From Colwellia sp. 75C3 (GTDB lineage: Bacteria; Pseudomonadota; Gammaproteobacteria; Enterobacterales; Alteromonadaceae), in contig NZ_PJAU01000033.1 in assembly GCF_002836255.1 (NCBI RefSeq), forward strand, positions 496,001 to 560,000: 64,000 nucleotides of DNA. Direction: 5' to 3'. Positions 38,020 through 47,826 of this stretch are shown piece by piece; within the stretch, counting starts at the first letter, position 1; the number at the start of each line of letters is the position of its first letter. The position numbers and the translations under genes were made by a program. The notes under the pieces were generated by a model. The model did no database searches and was not told the origin of the DNA. It saw only the letters and a program-made list of their open reading frames with translations.

Positions 38020-38781
38020 ATGAGTATAAGTAAATTTGGTTTAGGTAATGTTTTTTGCAGTGTAGTTATCAGCCTGGTATTTAGTAGCAGTGCTGTTGCA
38101 ACGGGTGAAGAAGCAACAAAGTTACCTTCTTCGGCGACAGAGCTACCTGCAAAGGCAACACGCTTAGCTGTTGATCAAAGTAACCCGTATACCATGGTAA
38201 AAGGTGCAGCGGAACAGACCTTTAAACGTTTTGCTAGTGAGCAACAGGCAATTCAAGAAAACCCCAACTTGTTAAAAGACATCGTTCGTGAAGAACTTAT
38301 GCCTTATATTAACTATAAATATTCTGCCTTTAAGGTTATTGGTAAACATTTAAAGAAAACGACGGATGCCGAACGTCGCGCATTTGTACCCGTTTTTCGT
38401 GAGTATCTTGTGAGCTCATATGCCCAAGTCTTTACTTTATATGATAATCAAGTCGTGAATTTCTCCCCAGAAAGGTCTTATGAGGGGAAAAGAATAGTCG
38501 CTGTTAATACTAGTATTATTATGGCGGGTCGAGATAATATCGATGTGGCGTTCAAAGTTAGACTGAATAAAAAAACTAAACAATGGCAAGCATTCGATAT
38601 GGTTGCAGAAGGAGTTAGTTTACTTGATTCAAAGCAAGCTGAGTTAGGCAGTATCATCAGACAAAAAGGTCTGCCTTACGTTACTGAATTATTAAAAAGA
38701 AAAAGTACTCGAGACATTGTTTTTAAAAATCGCGCAGTCAAAACTGAAAGCACAACCGTGAATCAAGAACAGCAAGGATAA
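38020..38781 (+). CDS. mlaC: MlaC, periplasmic phospholipid chaperone
   Basis: This is a 253-aa secreted protein with a signal peptide (cleavage near AVA-TG, residues 26-29) and an MlaC/Ttg2 domain (FKRFASEQQAI; YSAFKVIGKHLKKTT; GVSLLDSKQAELGSIIR). It shuttles phospholipid between MlaD and the outer-membrane MlaA complex. A Thr/Ala-rich linker of about 25 residues after the signal is longer than in E. coli. Gaps are 3 nt both to mlaD and mlaB. Confidence 0.94.
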   Translation: MSISKFGLGNVFCSVVISLVFSSSAVATGEEATKLPSSATELPAKATRLAVDQSNPYTMVKGAAEQTFKRFASEQQAIQENPNLLKDIVREELMPYINYKYSAFKVIGKHLKKTTDAERRAFVPVFREYLVSSYAQVFTLYDNQVVNFSPERSYEGKRIVAVNTSIIMAGRDNIDVAFKVRLNKKTKQWQAFDMVAEGVSLLDSKQAELGSIIRQKGLPYVTELLKRKSTRDIVFKNRAVKTESTTVNQEQQG

Positions 38782-38784
38782 ATA

Positions 38785-39087
38785 GTGACTAAAGCGAATA
38801 TAGTTCTTAATCATGGTACCCTTACTGTCTCTGGTCAATTGAGCCGTCACAGTGTCGCGGATATAAAAAACAGTGAATATGTAGATTGGTTTGCCCATGG
38901 TGCTGTTAAAGTTGATTTAAGCAACGTGAGCAAGGCAGATACTGCGGGTCTTGCTTGGTTATTTTACCTTTTAGAGCAAGCCGCACATTACTCATGTCAA
39001 TTGAGCTTTAGTAATATACCTGAAAAATTAACTAAACTAATCACCTTAAGTGGCGTAGATGGTTTATTACCTATAACATGTGATTAG
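38785..39087 (+). CDS. mlaB: MlaB, STAS-domain regulator of the Mla transporter
   Basis: This is a 100-aa cytoplasmic STAS protein that binds MlaF and stabilises the transporter. KVDLSNVSKADTAGLAWLFYL is the STAS phospho-site-like region in two parts. The start is GTG 38785 with AAGGA 7 nt upstream, which decides it. The sequence is weakly conserved, but operon position makes it safe. Confidence 0.9.
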   Translation: MTKANIVLNHGTLTVSGQLSRHSVADIKNSEYVDWFAHGAVKVDLSNVSKADTAGLAWLFYLLEQAAHYSCQLSFSNIPEKLTKLITLSGVDGLLPITCD

Positions 39088-39095
39088 TATCATAC

Positions 39096-39140
39096 ATACT
39101 CAAACCAGCTGAAATACGCATAGTAAAGTGGCTTGGGTAT
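39096..39140. repeat. Compact palindromic repeat, same family as the tldD element
   Basis: ATACTCAAACCAGCTGAA pairs imperfectly with the inverted AAGTGGCTTGGGTAT, with ATACGCATA between them, about 45 bp. The arms match the terminal repeats of the 268-bp element at 21817-22084. It lies in the 77-bp mlaB-ibaG gap, inside the operon. Confidence 0.7.
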
Positions 39141-39164
39141 CAATAATGAACAAAGGAGACTCCC

Positions 39165-39428
39165 TTGGAAGTTGGTGAGATTGAAACATTAGTAAATAAA
39201 TTGATAAATGAAGCACTTGAACTTGATGAAGTGCATGTAACTTTTGATGGCTCTCAATGTCGAATTAATGCAGTAAGTGATATGTTTGATGACTTAAGTC
39301 GTGTTAAACGTCAACAAGCAGTGCTTAAGCCATTAGCCGATATCATCAAAGATGGCACAATCCACGCAATTACTGTGAAAACATTTAATAAAGCACAGTG
39401 GAAGCGTGATAAATTATTTAATAGTTAG
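39165..39428 (+). CDS. ibaG: IbaG, BolA-family acid-stress/Fe-S protein
   Basis: This is an 87-aa BolA/IbaG protein. Seen: LDEVHVTFDGSQCRINAVSD and SRVKRQQAVLKPL with the conserved class residues of the BolA fold, and IHAITVKTF. BolA proteins partner monothiol glutaredoxins in Fe-S trafficking. The start is TTG 39165: an AAAGGAG Shine-Dalgarno lies 6 nt upstream, which decides it. The position between mlaB and murA is conserved (yrbA in E. coli). The stop lies inside a 28-bp palindrome. Confidence 0.94.
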   Translation: MEVGEIETLVNKLINEALELDEVHVTFDGSQCRINAVSDMFDDLSRVKRQQAVLKPLADIIKDGTIHAITVKTFNKAQWKRDKLFNS

Positions 39429-39446
39429 TATTAATACTAACTATTA
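39419..39446. promoter_or_regulatory. 28-bp perfect palindrome overlapping the ibaG stop
   Basis: Fourteen bases on each side are exactly complementary (centre between 39432 and 39433). The ibaG stop codon lies in the left arm. It could be an RNA hairpin without a loop or a dyad-binding site in front of murA. Confidence 0.6.
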
Positions 39447-39477
39447 TAAGTAATAGTGTTACTAATTTGTATTTTTC

Positions 39478-39507
39478 ATGCCTAGCTTTTTACTGCTGGG
39501 CATTTTT
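39478..39507 (+). terminator. Terminator-like hairpin upstream of murA
   Basis: ATGCCTAGC pairs with GCTGGGCAT (one G-U), an 8-nt loop, then TTTTT. It lies 53 nt before the murA start and may partially end mla-ibaG transcription, so murA would need its own promoter (a TATACTGG-type sequence lies just after). Confidence 0.6.
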
Positions 39508-39547
39508 GTGTATACTGGTTCGATGTTTTTTAATCCTTTTTAAGTAA

Positions 39548-40822
<1,275 letters not shown>

Positions 40823-40851
40823 TCATTGATTGACAGATTTGTCAGTAATTT

Positions 40852-40889
40852 AAAGAGGTTAGTGCTTTAACAAGTATTAACCTTTTTTT
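40852..40889 (+). terminator. Rho-independent terminator after murA
   Basis: AGGTTA pairs with TAACCT, with an inner CTT/AAG pair, and a T7 run. It lies 30 nt after the murA stop. Confidence 0.65.
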
Positions 40890-40944
40890 GTGCCCGTTCT
40901 ATTGAGGCTAGTATAATTGTGAACATCAGTAAAATTTAGACAAT

Positions 40945-40980
40945 AAAAAAGGACATCCAATTAAGGTATGTCCTTTTCTT
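40945..40980 (-). terminator. Rho-independent terminator after the cold-shock gene
   Basis: AAAAGGACAT (40947-40956) and ATGTCCTTTT (40968-40977) pair perfectly. Read on the minus strand it ends in T6. Confidence 0.85.
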
Positions 40981-41026
40981 AACATCTTTAGGTTTGTTAT
41001 TAAATAACTAACCTAAATATTGCAAA

Positions 41027-41233
41027 TTAAAGTGCAACGATGTTTTCAGCTTGAGGTCCTTTCTGACCGTCAGTAACTGTAAATTCAACTTTTTGACCTT
41101 CAGCAAGAGTTTTAAAACCGTCACCAACGATAGCGTTGAAGTGAGCAAAAACGTCTGGGCCGTTTTCTTGCTCGATGAAACCAAAACCTTTAGCTTCGTT
41201 AAACCATTTTACTGTACCAGTAGTTGTAGACAT
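41027..41233 (-). CDS. CspA-family cold-shock protein
   Basis: This is a 68-aa cold-shock-domain protein. RNP1 is KGFGFI and RNP2 is VFAHF (an Ala replaces the common Val), with the N-terminal [11 protein letters not shown]. It binds single-stranded RNA/DNA as an RNA chaperone. An AGGA Shine-Dalgarno precedes the ATG. The 5' leader of about 185 nt and a consensus promoter upstream suggest the cold-regulated type; several paralogues usually exist, so the exact gene name is not given. Confidence 0.95.
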   Translation of the reverse strand: MSTTTGTVKWFNEAKGFGFIEQENGPDVFAHFNAIVGDGFKTLAEGQKVEFTVTDGQKGPQAENIVAL

Positions 41234-41425
41234 AAGTGTATCCTATAAATATTTAAGAGTAATTATACTAACAAATTTTGCATAAAGCTAAACTGTTAGG
41301 GGTTTGCTAAAAAGAGTTGCTATTACTTATAAATCAGGACGTGTTACAGATATCTTATCTAAGGTAAGCATGAGATAACATCGAAATGGTGTACAAAAAA
41401 ATAAAACTAACTTCAAGCTGGGTGC

Positions 41426-41454
41426 ATTATATAGTTAACAATGAGTATGTCAAC
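41426..41454 (-). promoter_or_regulatory. Near-consensus sigma-70 promoter of the cold-shock gene
   Basis: On the minus strand TTGACA (41454-41449) and TATAAT (41431-41426) have a 16-bp spacer. Both boxes are perfect. The predicted start near 41418 leaves about 185 nt of untranslated leader, like the cspA leader of E. coli, which is a temperature-sensing RNA. Confidence 0.8.
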
Positions 41455-41514
41455 CATTAGAGTAATTAAAGCTGCAAGTTAGTCCAAAAATAGGCTTGCA
41501 GCACTAATTTATCG

Positions 41515-43533
41515 CTATAATTTAAATTCTTGCACCGATTGTTGTAACTCTTCGGCTAAACGAGCAACCTCACTACTTGATGTTGCTGTTTGTTGTGACC
41601 CTGCAGTGGTTTGCTCTGCAATAGTTACGATAGATTCAAGGTTCTCACTAATTTCATGAGCAACAACGCTTTGCTCTTCCGCTGCTGTAGCTATTTGTGA
41701 GCTGCGATCAAAAGCCTCATGTACTGCGTGAGTAATAACTTCGAGGGCTTTATCTGCCTCTTCACTTTGGTTTACACAGTCACTCGCTTTAGACTTGCCC
41801 GCATCCATAACGGTTACCGCTTTACCTGCACCCGTTTGTAACGCTTCTATCATCGTTTGAATTTCAGAAGTAGACTCTTGTGTTCTACTTGCTAAGGTTC
41901 GTACTTCGTCTGCAACTACAGCAAAACCTCGGCCTTGTTCACCTGCACGCGCAGCTTCAATAGCGGCATTTAATGCGAGTAAGTTCGTTTGTTCAGCAAT
42001 GCCACGAATTACATCTAATATTCCACCAATCGAAGCACTGTCTTGCTGTAATTGATTAATAACTTGGGCTGCAGCATCTACTTCGCTGGCAAGTAATTCA
42101 ATGGTTTGACGATTCCTTGCTGAAATGCCTTTAACACGCTCAGCTTCTTCATCAGCATGTTTTATTTCTCCTAAGGCATCGTTAGCACTGGCTAGTACAC
42201 TTTGAGCGGTACTGCTCATTTCGGTTGTTGCAGAGGCTGCTTGTTCTACTTGATTACGTTGCTCTTCAATTGCTGTGGTACTTTGAGCGGTAACTGCTGA
42301 AGTTTGTTCAGCAGCAGCAGCAAGTTGAGCCGAGCGGTTAACAATGCTTTCAATCAAGTTACGTAAGCTATCAATTAATAAATTACAGTTTCTTGATAGT
42401 TGAGCGAATTCATCATTACCTGTTTCATCTAGTTTCATTGAAAGATCACCAGAAGCGACGATATTGAGCATTTCATTAACACGTGCTAATGGACGAGTAA
42501 TACCAACAAGCGTAATTCTCGCGATAATGAGCGCAACAGCAATTGATATGAGCATGATAATAGTAGTTTGGGTACTACCACTGCTCACAGAATCCTCAAC
42601 TAGTTGGCTCGCTTTAATGGTGGTTTGGTTTGCAAGTTCAATTTGATTATCCAAGACTTTGTTAACTTGTTTTGCTACTTTTTCTTCTTTTGCTAACATG
42701 GAAGTAGCTTGTTGGTTGGCTCTTAGTTGCTTTGCTTTATGAGCAATTATGCCATCATCTTTTGATAGAAGGTTTTGTATATCGTTGAATGCTGTTGCTA
42801 CTTCCTGAGATACATCTTCGATGTCATGGGTATTTAATTCAGCAATAATATCGTCAACTGATCCTTTTGCTTCATTGAGGCTGCGAGTTAGTTCACTCTC
42901 AATAAGCTGAGCAGTGCTCTCATCTATAATGTCGCGGTATTCGAAAGCAGAAGAAACAATAGAGTTAAATTTGTTTTCCAGTTGTTCACTCAAGCTGATT
43001 GCACGTTGAAGCTTAGTATCAGCAAGTTCATGATCAGCTAAATCAAGTAACAACATAACAGTGTCATCTGCTTTTTCTTCTAAAATATCGATTTTATCAG
43101 TCAAAAGCTGTCTTTGTTCGATACTGATTTTATGGTTACTAAACAAGCCAGTGCTAGCATTATGAAAGTTTGAGTAAAGTTGATCTACTTGGGTCAAGTT
43201 AGTCAATAAGTCTTGTTCAGAAGCTACTATTTGTTTTAATTCTGACAATTGCTGAGTAAATAGAGCTTCTATACTTTTATAATCTCTGAGATTAGCTGCC
43301 ACTACATCAAGGTCAGTTTGATAATAGCCTTTTAAGGTCAGGTTACTCATTTGACTCAATTCAAGAGCAAGTTTATTACTGGCTTTGAGTGTTGGAATAG
43401 CTAAAGTATTCTGTTGCTGAGTCGACTCGCTGATGGTGTTTAAGTTAGATAACGATATAATGCTAATTACTATCAGTAAAGTTGAGATAATGGCAAAGCC
43501 ACCAATTATTTTTACAGCTACAGTCAAATTCAT
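41515..43533 (-). CDS. Methyl-accepting chemotaxis protein
   Basis: This is a 672-aa chemoreceptor. TM1 is near residues 6-26, a helical periplasmic sensor of about 280 residues follows, then TM2 (near 310-330), HAMP ([20 protein letters not shown]) and the cytoplasmic signalling hairpin with the tip [20 protein letters not shown]. It is of the class with C-terminal methylation helices ([21 protein letters not shown]) and lacks a CheR-binding pentapeptide. The ligand cannot be predicted. ATG 43533 was chosen over GTG 43542. A sigma-28 promoter is seen 74 nt upstream. Confidence 0.95.
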   Translation of the reverse strand: MNLTVAVKIIGGFAIISTLLIVISIISLSNLNTISESTQQQNTLAIPTLKASNKLALELSQMSNLTLKGYYQTDLDVVAANLRDYKSIEALFTQQLSELKQIVASEQDLLTNLTQVDQLYSNFHNASTGLFSNHKISIEQRQLLTDKIDILEEKADDTVMLLLDLADHELADTKLQRAISLSEQLENKFNSIVSSAFEYRDIIDESTAQLIESELTRSLNEAKGSVDDIIAELNTHDIEDVSQEVATAFNDIQNLLSKDDGIIAHKAKQLRANQQATSMLAKEEKVAKQVNKVLDNQIELANQTTIKASQLVEDSVSSGSTQTTIIMLISIAVALIIARITLVGITRPLARVNEMLNIVASGDLSMKLDETGNDEFAQLSRNCNLLIDSLRNLIESIVNRSAQLAAAAEQTSAVTAQSTTAIEEQRNQVEQAASATTEMSSTAQSVLASANDALGEIKHADEEAERVKGISARNRQTIELLASEVDAAAQVINQLQQDSASIGGILDVIRGIAEQTNLLALNAAIEAARAGEQGRGFAVVADEVRTLASRTQESTSEIQTMIEALQTGAGKAVTVMDAGKSKASDCVNQSEEADKALEVITHAVHEAFDRSSQIATAAEEQSVVAHEISENLESIVTIAEQTTAGSQQTATSSSEVARLAEELQQSVQEFKL

Positions 43534-43606
43534 AGAATCCACCCAATTGGTAGGCTACTTGCCTAGTTAATACGTTAATTTGTTTATGATATATCAAGCT
43601 TAGCTT

Positions 43607-43633
43607 GTATCGGCGTGTAATAGGAAATATTTA
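43607..43633 (-). promoter_or_regulatory. fliA-dependent site: Sigma-28 (FliA) promoter of the chemoreceptor gene
   Basis: On the minus strand TAAA (43633-43630), 15 bp, GCCGATAC (43614-43607) matches the flagellar sigma-28 consensus TAAA-N15-GCCGATAA with one difference. It places the chemoreceptor in the late flagellar regulon. Confidence 0.75.
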
Positions 43634-43709
43634 GTTTATATTTAAGTATTATACTGAGTGAAACGTCATCCGCCACGCTTCTTTGTTTTTTTGTACAAAA
43701 ATAAATTCA

Positions 43710-44567
43710 CTAATCAATTATTTCAGCATTTTGCTTGAAGTATTTTTTATCATGCCAGCGAAGCATGGTCAAATGATTCCCCCAAACACAGCCGGTATCT
43801 AAGGGATAAATATTAGGGTGTGAACTTTTACCCATGAGTGAAGCCCAATGTCCAAAAACCCAAGCAGTGCTACTGATCGTTTTAGATAACTCATACCAAG
43901 CAACTATGTTGCTATTAGTAGTATTTCCAGGAGACTCTTTTTGAGTAAACTCTAGTGAACCGTCATTAAAACAAAAGCGCATACGGGTAAAGGCATTAAT
44001 ACTATAACGAAATTTTTCAATATCAGTTTTTGCCTTATGCCAGTTATTAGGCTCTTCGCCATACATAAGTGCTAACCAAGTGTTTCGGTCACTACTTGCT
44101 AATTTACTGTGGAGAAATTCTGCTTGTTCTAACGCATCCGTTAGCTGCCATTGTGGTGAAATACCAGCATGACTCATATAAGCGTTGTCTTCTTGATTAG
44201 TCGTTTCTTTGTTTGAACAGGAGTTATCGTTAGGTATTTTTTGCAATAACGGTTGTGCGGCTAACCAGTCCATAAGTTCATCAACATCTGGAGCTGCTAA
44301 TAAAGCTGATAAGTGATCTGATTTTTTAGCCTTTTTGATACCAGCATGAACTGCTAATAAATGTAAGTCGTGGTTACCCAAAACGACTTTAGCACTTTTT
44401 CCAAGGGATTTGACAAAGCGTAAGGTTTCGAGAGAGCCGGGACCGCGAGCGACTAGGTCGCCCGCTAGATAAAGGATATCTTTTTTGCTGTCAAAATTGA
44501 CTTTTGACAGCAAGGCAGTTAACTCGTTAAAGCAACCTTGGATATCGCCTACCAAGTAAATAGCCAT
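43710..44567 (-). CDS. apaH: ApaH, symmetrical Ap4A hydrolase
   Basis: This is a 285-aa diadenosine tetraphosphatase of the metallophosphatase family. Motifs: GDIQGC (residues 7-12), GDLVARGPGS and GNHDLHLLAVH. It removes Ap4A and decaps Np4-RNA. It begins 3 nt after the rsmA stop. The usual apaG between rsmA and apaH is absent. An insertion of about 10 residues (NDNSCSNKETTNQEDN region, near residues 114-129) is unusual versus E. coli. Confidence 0.95.
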   Translation of the reverse strand: MAIYLVGDIQGCFNELTALLSKVNFDSKKDILYLAGDLVARGPGSLETLRFVKSLGKSAKVVLGNHDLHLLAVHAGIKKAKKSDHLSALLAAPDVDELMDWLAAQPLLQKIPNDNSCSNKETTNQEDNAYMSHAGISPQWQLTDALEQAEFLHSKLASSDRNTWLALMYGEEPNNWHKAKTDIEKFRYSINAFTRMRFCFNDGSLEFTQKESPGNTTNSNIVAWYELSKTISSTAWVFGHWASLMGKSSHPNIYPLDTGCVWGNHLTMLRWHDKKYFKQNAEIID

Positions 44568-44570
44568 AAG

Positions 44571-45476
44571 TTACTCTGCGTCTGGTGCAGAATCCTCATT
44601 TAATTCTTCATTAGTCTGTTGAATCTTTTTATTTTTTGCCATGTGTCTTCTTTCTCTCGCAGGGGCAACTTCTGGCGGGTTATCCACAATAAAATCAGCA
44701 AGTTTCTTAAATTCATCAAGAGATAAGTTTTCTGGACGTAAATTAGCATCAATGTTTAATTCAGCTAACTGTGCTTCGCTAATTAACTTTTTAAAAGTAT
44801 TTCTAATAGTTTTTCTACGTTGGTTAAATGCGGCCAAACAAACGGTGTTTAATGCGTTAATGTCTTTAACCGGATTCTCAATATGTGTATGAGGAATCAA
44901 ACGTACTATCGCAGAGTCAACTTTTGGAGCGGGCTTAAAAGCCTCAGGTCCTATTTCCATCACAGGATGTACTTGACACTGATACTGAGTCATTATTGAT
45001 AAACGACCGTAGGCTTTACAATGAGGTCCTGCAGCCATGCGCTCTACCACTTCTTTTTGTAACATGAAGTGCATATCTTTTACTTTATCTTTAAAGGTTA
45101 ATAGATGAAAAATAAGTGGTGTAGAAATGTTATAAGGTAAATTACCAAAAATGCGTAGTGGTTTTTCTTCATCCGCTAACTGAGCAAAATCAAATTTCAG
45201 CGCATCGGTTTCATAGATCGTTAAGTCTTTAGCCAAAAAGGGGTGATGGCGAAGTCTATGGGCAAGATCCCTATCTAATTCAACAACGGATAGTTTACCT
45301 GCGCGTTCGATAACGGGTTCTGTTAATGCACCTAAACCAGGGCCAATTTCTATTAGGTTTTCACCTGGCTCTGGATTAATGGCATCGACAATGTCACTGA
45401 TAACAGCATCATTATGGAGAAAGTTCTGTCCAAAGCGTTTTTTTGCTTGGTGGCCTAAGTGTTTTTTGTCGTTCAT
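44571..45476 (-). CDS. rsmA: RsmA (KsgA), 16S rRNA dimethyladenosine transferase
   Basis: This is a 301-aa methyltransferase that dimethylates two adjacent adenosines near the 16S 3' end. Seen: [10 protein letters not shown], the SAM motif [13 protein letters not shown] and the NLPYNIST catalytic motif. The last 30 residues ([11 protein letters not shown], then an acidic [15 protein letters not shown]) extend beyond the usual 273-aa length. It precedes apaH and follows pdxA after an 18-nt gap. Confidence 0.96.
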   Translation of the reverse strand: MNDKKHLGHQAKKRFGQNFLHNDAVISDIVDAINPEPGENLIEIGPGLGALTEPVIERAGKLSVVELDRDLAHRLRHHPFLAKDLTIYETDALKFDFAQLADEEKPLRIFGNLPYNISTPLIFHLLTFKDKVKDMHFMLQKEVVERMAAGPHCKAYGRLSIMTQYQCQVHPVMEIGPEAFKPAPKVDSAIVRLIPHTHIENPVKDINALNTVCLAAFNQRRKTIRNTFKKLISEAQLAELNIDANLRPENLSLDEFKKLADFIVDNPPEVAPARERRHMAKNKKIQQTNEELNEDSAPDAE

Positions 45477-45494
45477 AACTACTTCTTTGTTAAA

Positions 45495-46475
45495 CTATTT
45501 GTTATTTGCTAAGTTGATGGCGTTGTTCATTGCTTCAATAAAACTACCAGAATCTGCGGTACCTTTACCTGCAAGTTCCAGTGCTGTTCCGTGATCAACA
45601 GACGTACGAATAAAAGGTAAACCAAGTGTAATATTTACTGAAGAGCCGAAGCCTTTGTATTTTAGAACTGGAAGACCTTGGTCGTGATACATAGCTAAAA
45701 TCGCATCCGCTTCAGATAAATATTTTTCCTGAAAAATAGTATCGGCAGGTAAAGGACCAATGATATTGATACCTTCAGTGCGCAGCTCAGCAAAAGCTGG
45801 CTCTAATACTTCTATTTCTTCACGGCCAAGATGACCATCTTCACCCGCATGGGGGTTTATACCACAAGCATAAATTTTAGGTGATTTGATACCGAATTTA
45901 TCTTGTAGGTCTTGATGTAAAATCCGAGTTACCTTTTGCACGCGCTCATAGGTAATTGCTTTAGATACGTAAGCCAGCGGAATGTGTGTCGTTACTAATG
46001 CTACACGTAGACCTTTGGTAGCAAGCATCATAACGACATCGGTACAATTGGCTTGATTAGCAAAATATTCTGTGTGGCCACTAAAAGCAATACCGGCTTT
46101 ATTTATTAGGCCTTTGTGTACCGGGCCCGTCACTATTGCATCAAACTCACCAGAGATGTTTTTTTCACTGGCAATTCTTAATGTTTCTACCACGTAAGCG
46201 CCATTGGCACTATTTAACGTCCCAGGGATACAAGGTTCTGCTAACTCAACATCAAGCACTGTTAAAGTCCCTGCTTGTTGAGGTTTGGCTGGAGCATGTT
46301 GACAATAATCGTTCAGGGTCAACGGCAAAGAAAGTAATTTTGCTCTTTCTTGTAATAATGACTTTGAAGCAATGACAACCATTTCAACAGGCCAGTCTTG
46401 TTGAGCAATAGTAATGACTAAATCGGAACCAATACCAGCTGGTTCTCCCGGTGTAATGGCAATGCGTAATGTCAT
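45495..46475 (-). CDS. pdxA: PdxA, 4-hydroxythreonine-4-phosphate dehydrogenase
   Basis: This is a 326-aa enzyme of pyridoxal phosphate synthesis. Motifs: [35 protein letters not shown] and [12 protein letters not shown], with metal-binding histidines present. Its ATG shares one base with the surA stop (TAATG), as in the E. coli lptD-surA-pdxA operon. Confidence 0.96.
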   Translation of the reverse strand: MTLRIAITPGEPAGIGSDLVITIAQQDWPVEMVVIASKSLLQERAKLLSLPLTLNDYCQHAPAKPQQAGTLTVLDVELAEPCIPGTLNSANGAYVVETLRIASEKNISGEFDAIVTGPVHKGLINKAGIAFSGHTEYFANQANCTDVVMMLATKGLRVALVTTHIPLAYVSKAITYERVQKVTRILHQDLQDKFGIKSPKIYACGINPHAGEDGHLGREEIEVLEPAFAELRTEGINIIGPLPADTIFQEKYLSEADAILAMYHDQGLPVLKYKGFGSSVNITLGLPFIRTSVDHGTALELAGKGTADSGSFIEAMNNAINLANNK

Positions 46476-47776
46476 TACTTACTATCCTGTTCAAATATTT
46501 CAATGTAGGCTTCATCGCGAGTTTCTTTTAACCAACGTGTGCTCTCCATTCCATATTTACGGTTAAATAGAATATTATGAGCGCGATTTGAATTTAATTG
46601 TGAAGTGGCATCAACCAAACGTCGATCTTCTAGTTGAATAATATGCCAACCAAAAGATGAACGAAATGGTTTATGGTATTCACCTTTTTTCATGGTTGCT
46701 AGTGCATCTTTAAATGCCGGGTCATAACTTGTAGGGTCTGCCCAACCTAAATCTCCACCACGCACTGACGTTGGTCCTTCAGAATGTTCTTTGGCTAATT
46801 CTTCAAAGTTTGCTTCACCTGCATTTATTTGATTTAAAAAGCCTTGTAATAAATTTTTAGCTTTTTCATCACTTAAAATAACCGATGGTTTAATCAATAT
46901 ATGACGCGCTTTAACTTCTTCCACTTCGACCACTTTTCTACCACGAATATCTAATACTTTAACTATGCTATAACCTAAGCCTGTACGGATTGGGCCAACA
47001 ACTGTGTCTTTAGGTTTTTCGTTAATCAGTTCTGAGAAGAGTGTTGGCATTTCATTGATATTTTTCCAGCCTAAATCACCGCCTTTTAATGCGTTAGCAT
47101 CACCTGATGACGTAATCGCAATTTTAGCAAAGTCAGAGCCATCATTAAGTAACTCGACCACCTTAGTTGCGCGAGTTTTAGCTGCGGCTAAATCTTCTTG
47201 GCTAGCATCGGCAGGGAACTCTATTAAGATATGGCCTAAATGATATTCGACATTATTAGTACTTTGCTCTTTCATCACAGCAAGTAAATTTTGTATTTCT
47301 TGTGGAGAAACAAAGATACGGCGCCTAACACTATTACGACTTACTTCACCTGAAATGAGTTCGACTCGAACACTTTCTCGATATTTTTCATAACTACTGC
47401 CTTCATCGATAACCTTTTGGCGAAATTGAGCTAGGGTAAGCTTGTCTTCTTTTGCCATGTTATTTAAGGTTTGGTCAAGTTGAGCATCACTAATTTGGAT
47501 ACCCATGCGCTGACCAATTTGACTGAGCAAGCTATCATTAATTAGCTTATCCATGACTTGAATACGTAATGCTTTATCAGAAGGTAAACTCTGATTATTG
47601 CTTTTAGCTTGGCGTTTAATATTAGCGAGTAAATCGTTAACTTCAGATTCAAGTACGACACCACTATTAACAATGGCAGCGACTCTATCAAGCAGTTCTT
47701 CTTTAGCTTGTACTGATGTGATAGTAGTGATGATAAGACTAGAGGCTAACAGTATTGCTTTAATTCTATATTTCAT
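46475..47776 (-). CDS. surA: SurA, periplasmic chaperone/PPIase
   Basis: This is a 433-aa protein with a signal peptide (cleavage near VQA, residues 22-24), a SurA N-terminal chaperone domain and two parvulin PPIase domains ([30 protein letters not shown]). It guides outer-membrane beta-barrel proteins, including LptD encoded just upstream, to BAM. The length matches the family. It lies 50 nt after lptD. Confidence 0.96.
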   Translation of the reverse strand: MKYRIKAILLASSLIITTITSVQAKEELLDRVAAIVNSGVVLESEVNDLLANIKRQAKSNNQSLPSDKALRIQVMDKLINDSLLSQIGQRMGIQISDAQLDQTLNNMAKEDKLTLAQFRQKVIDEGSSYEKYRESVRVELISGEVSRNSVRRRIFVSPQEIQNLLAVMKEQSTNNVEYHLGHILIEFPADASQEDLAAAKTRATKVVELLNDGSDFAKIAITSSGDANALKGGDLGWKNINEMPTLFSELINEKPKDTVVGPIRTGLGYSIVKVLDIRGRKVVEVEEVKARHILIKPSVILSDEKAKNLLQGFLNQINAGEANFEELAKEHSEGPTSVRGGDLGWADPTSYDPAFKDALATMKKGEYHKPFRSSFGWHIIQLEDRRLVDATSQLNSNRAHNILFNRKYGMESTRWLKETRDEAYIEIFEQDSK

Positions 47777-47826
47777 AATTATTATGTCTTGTTTTATGTT
47801 TTATGTTTTTAATATGGCGTATGGTG

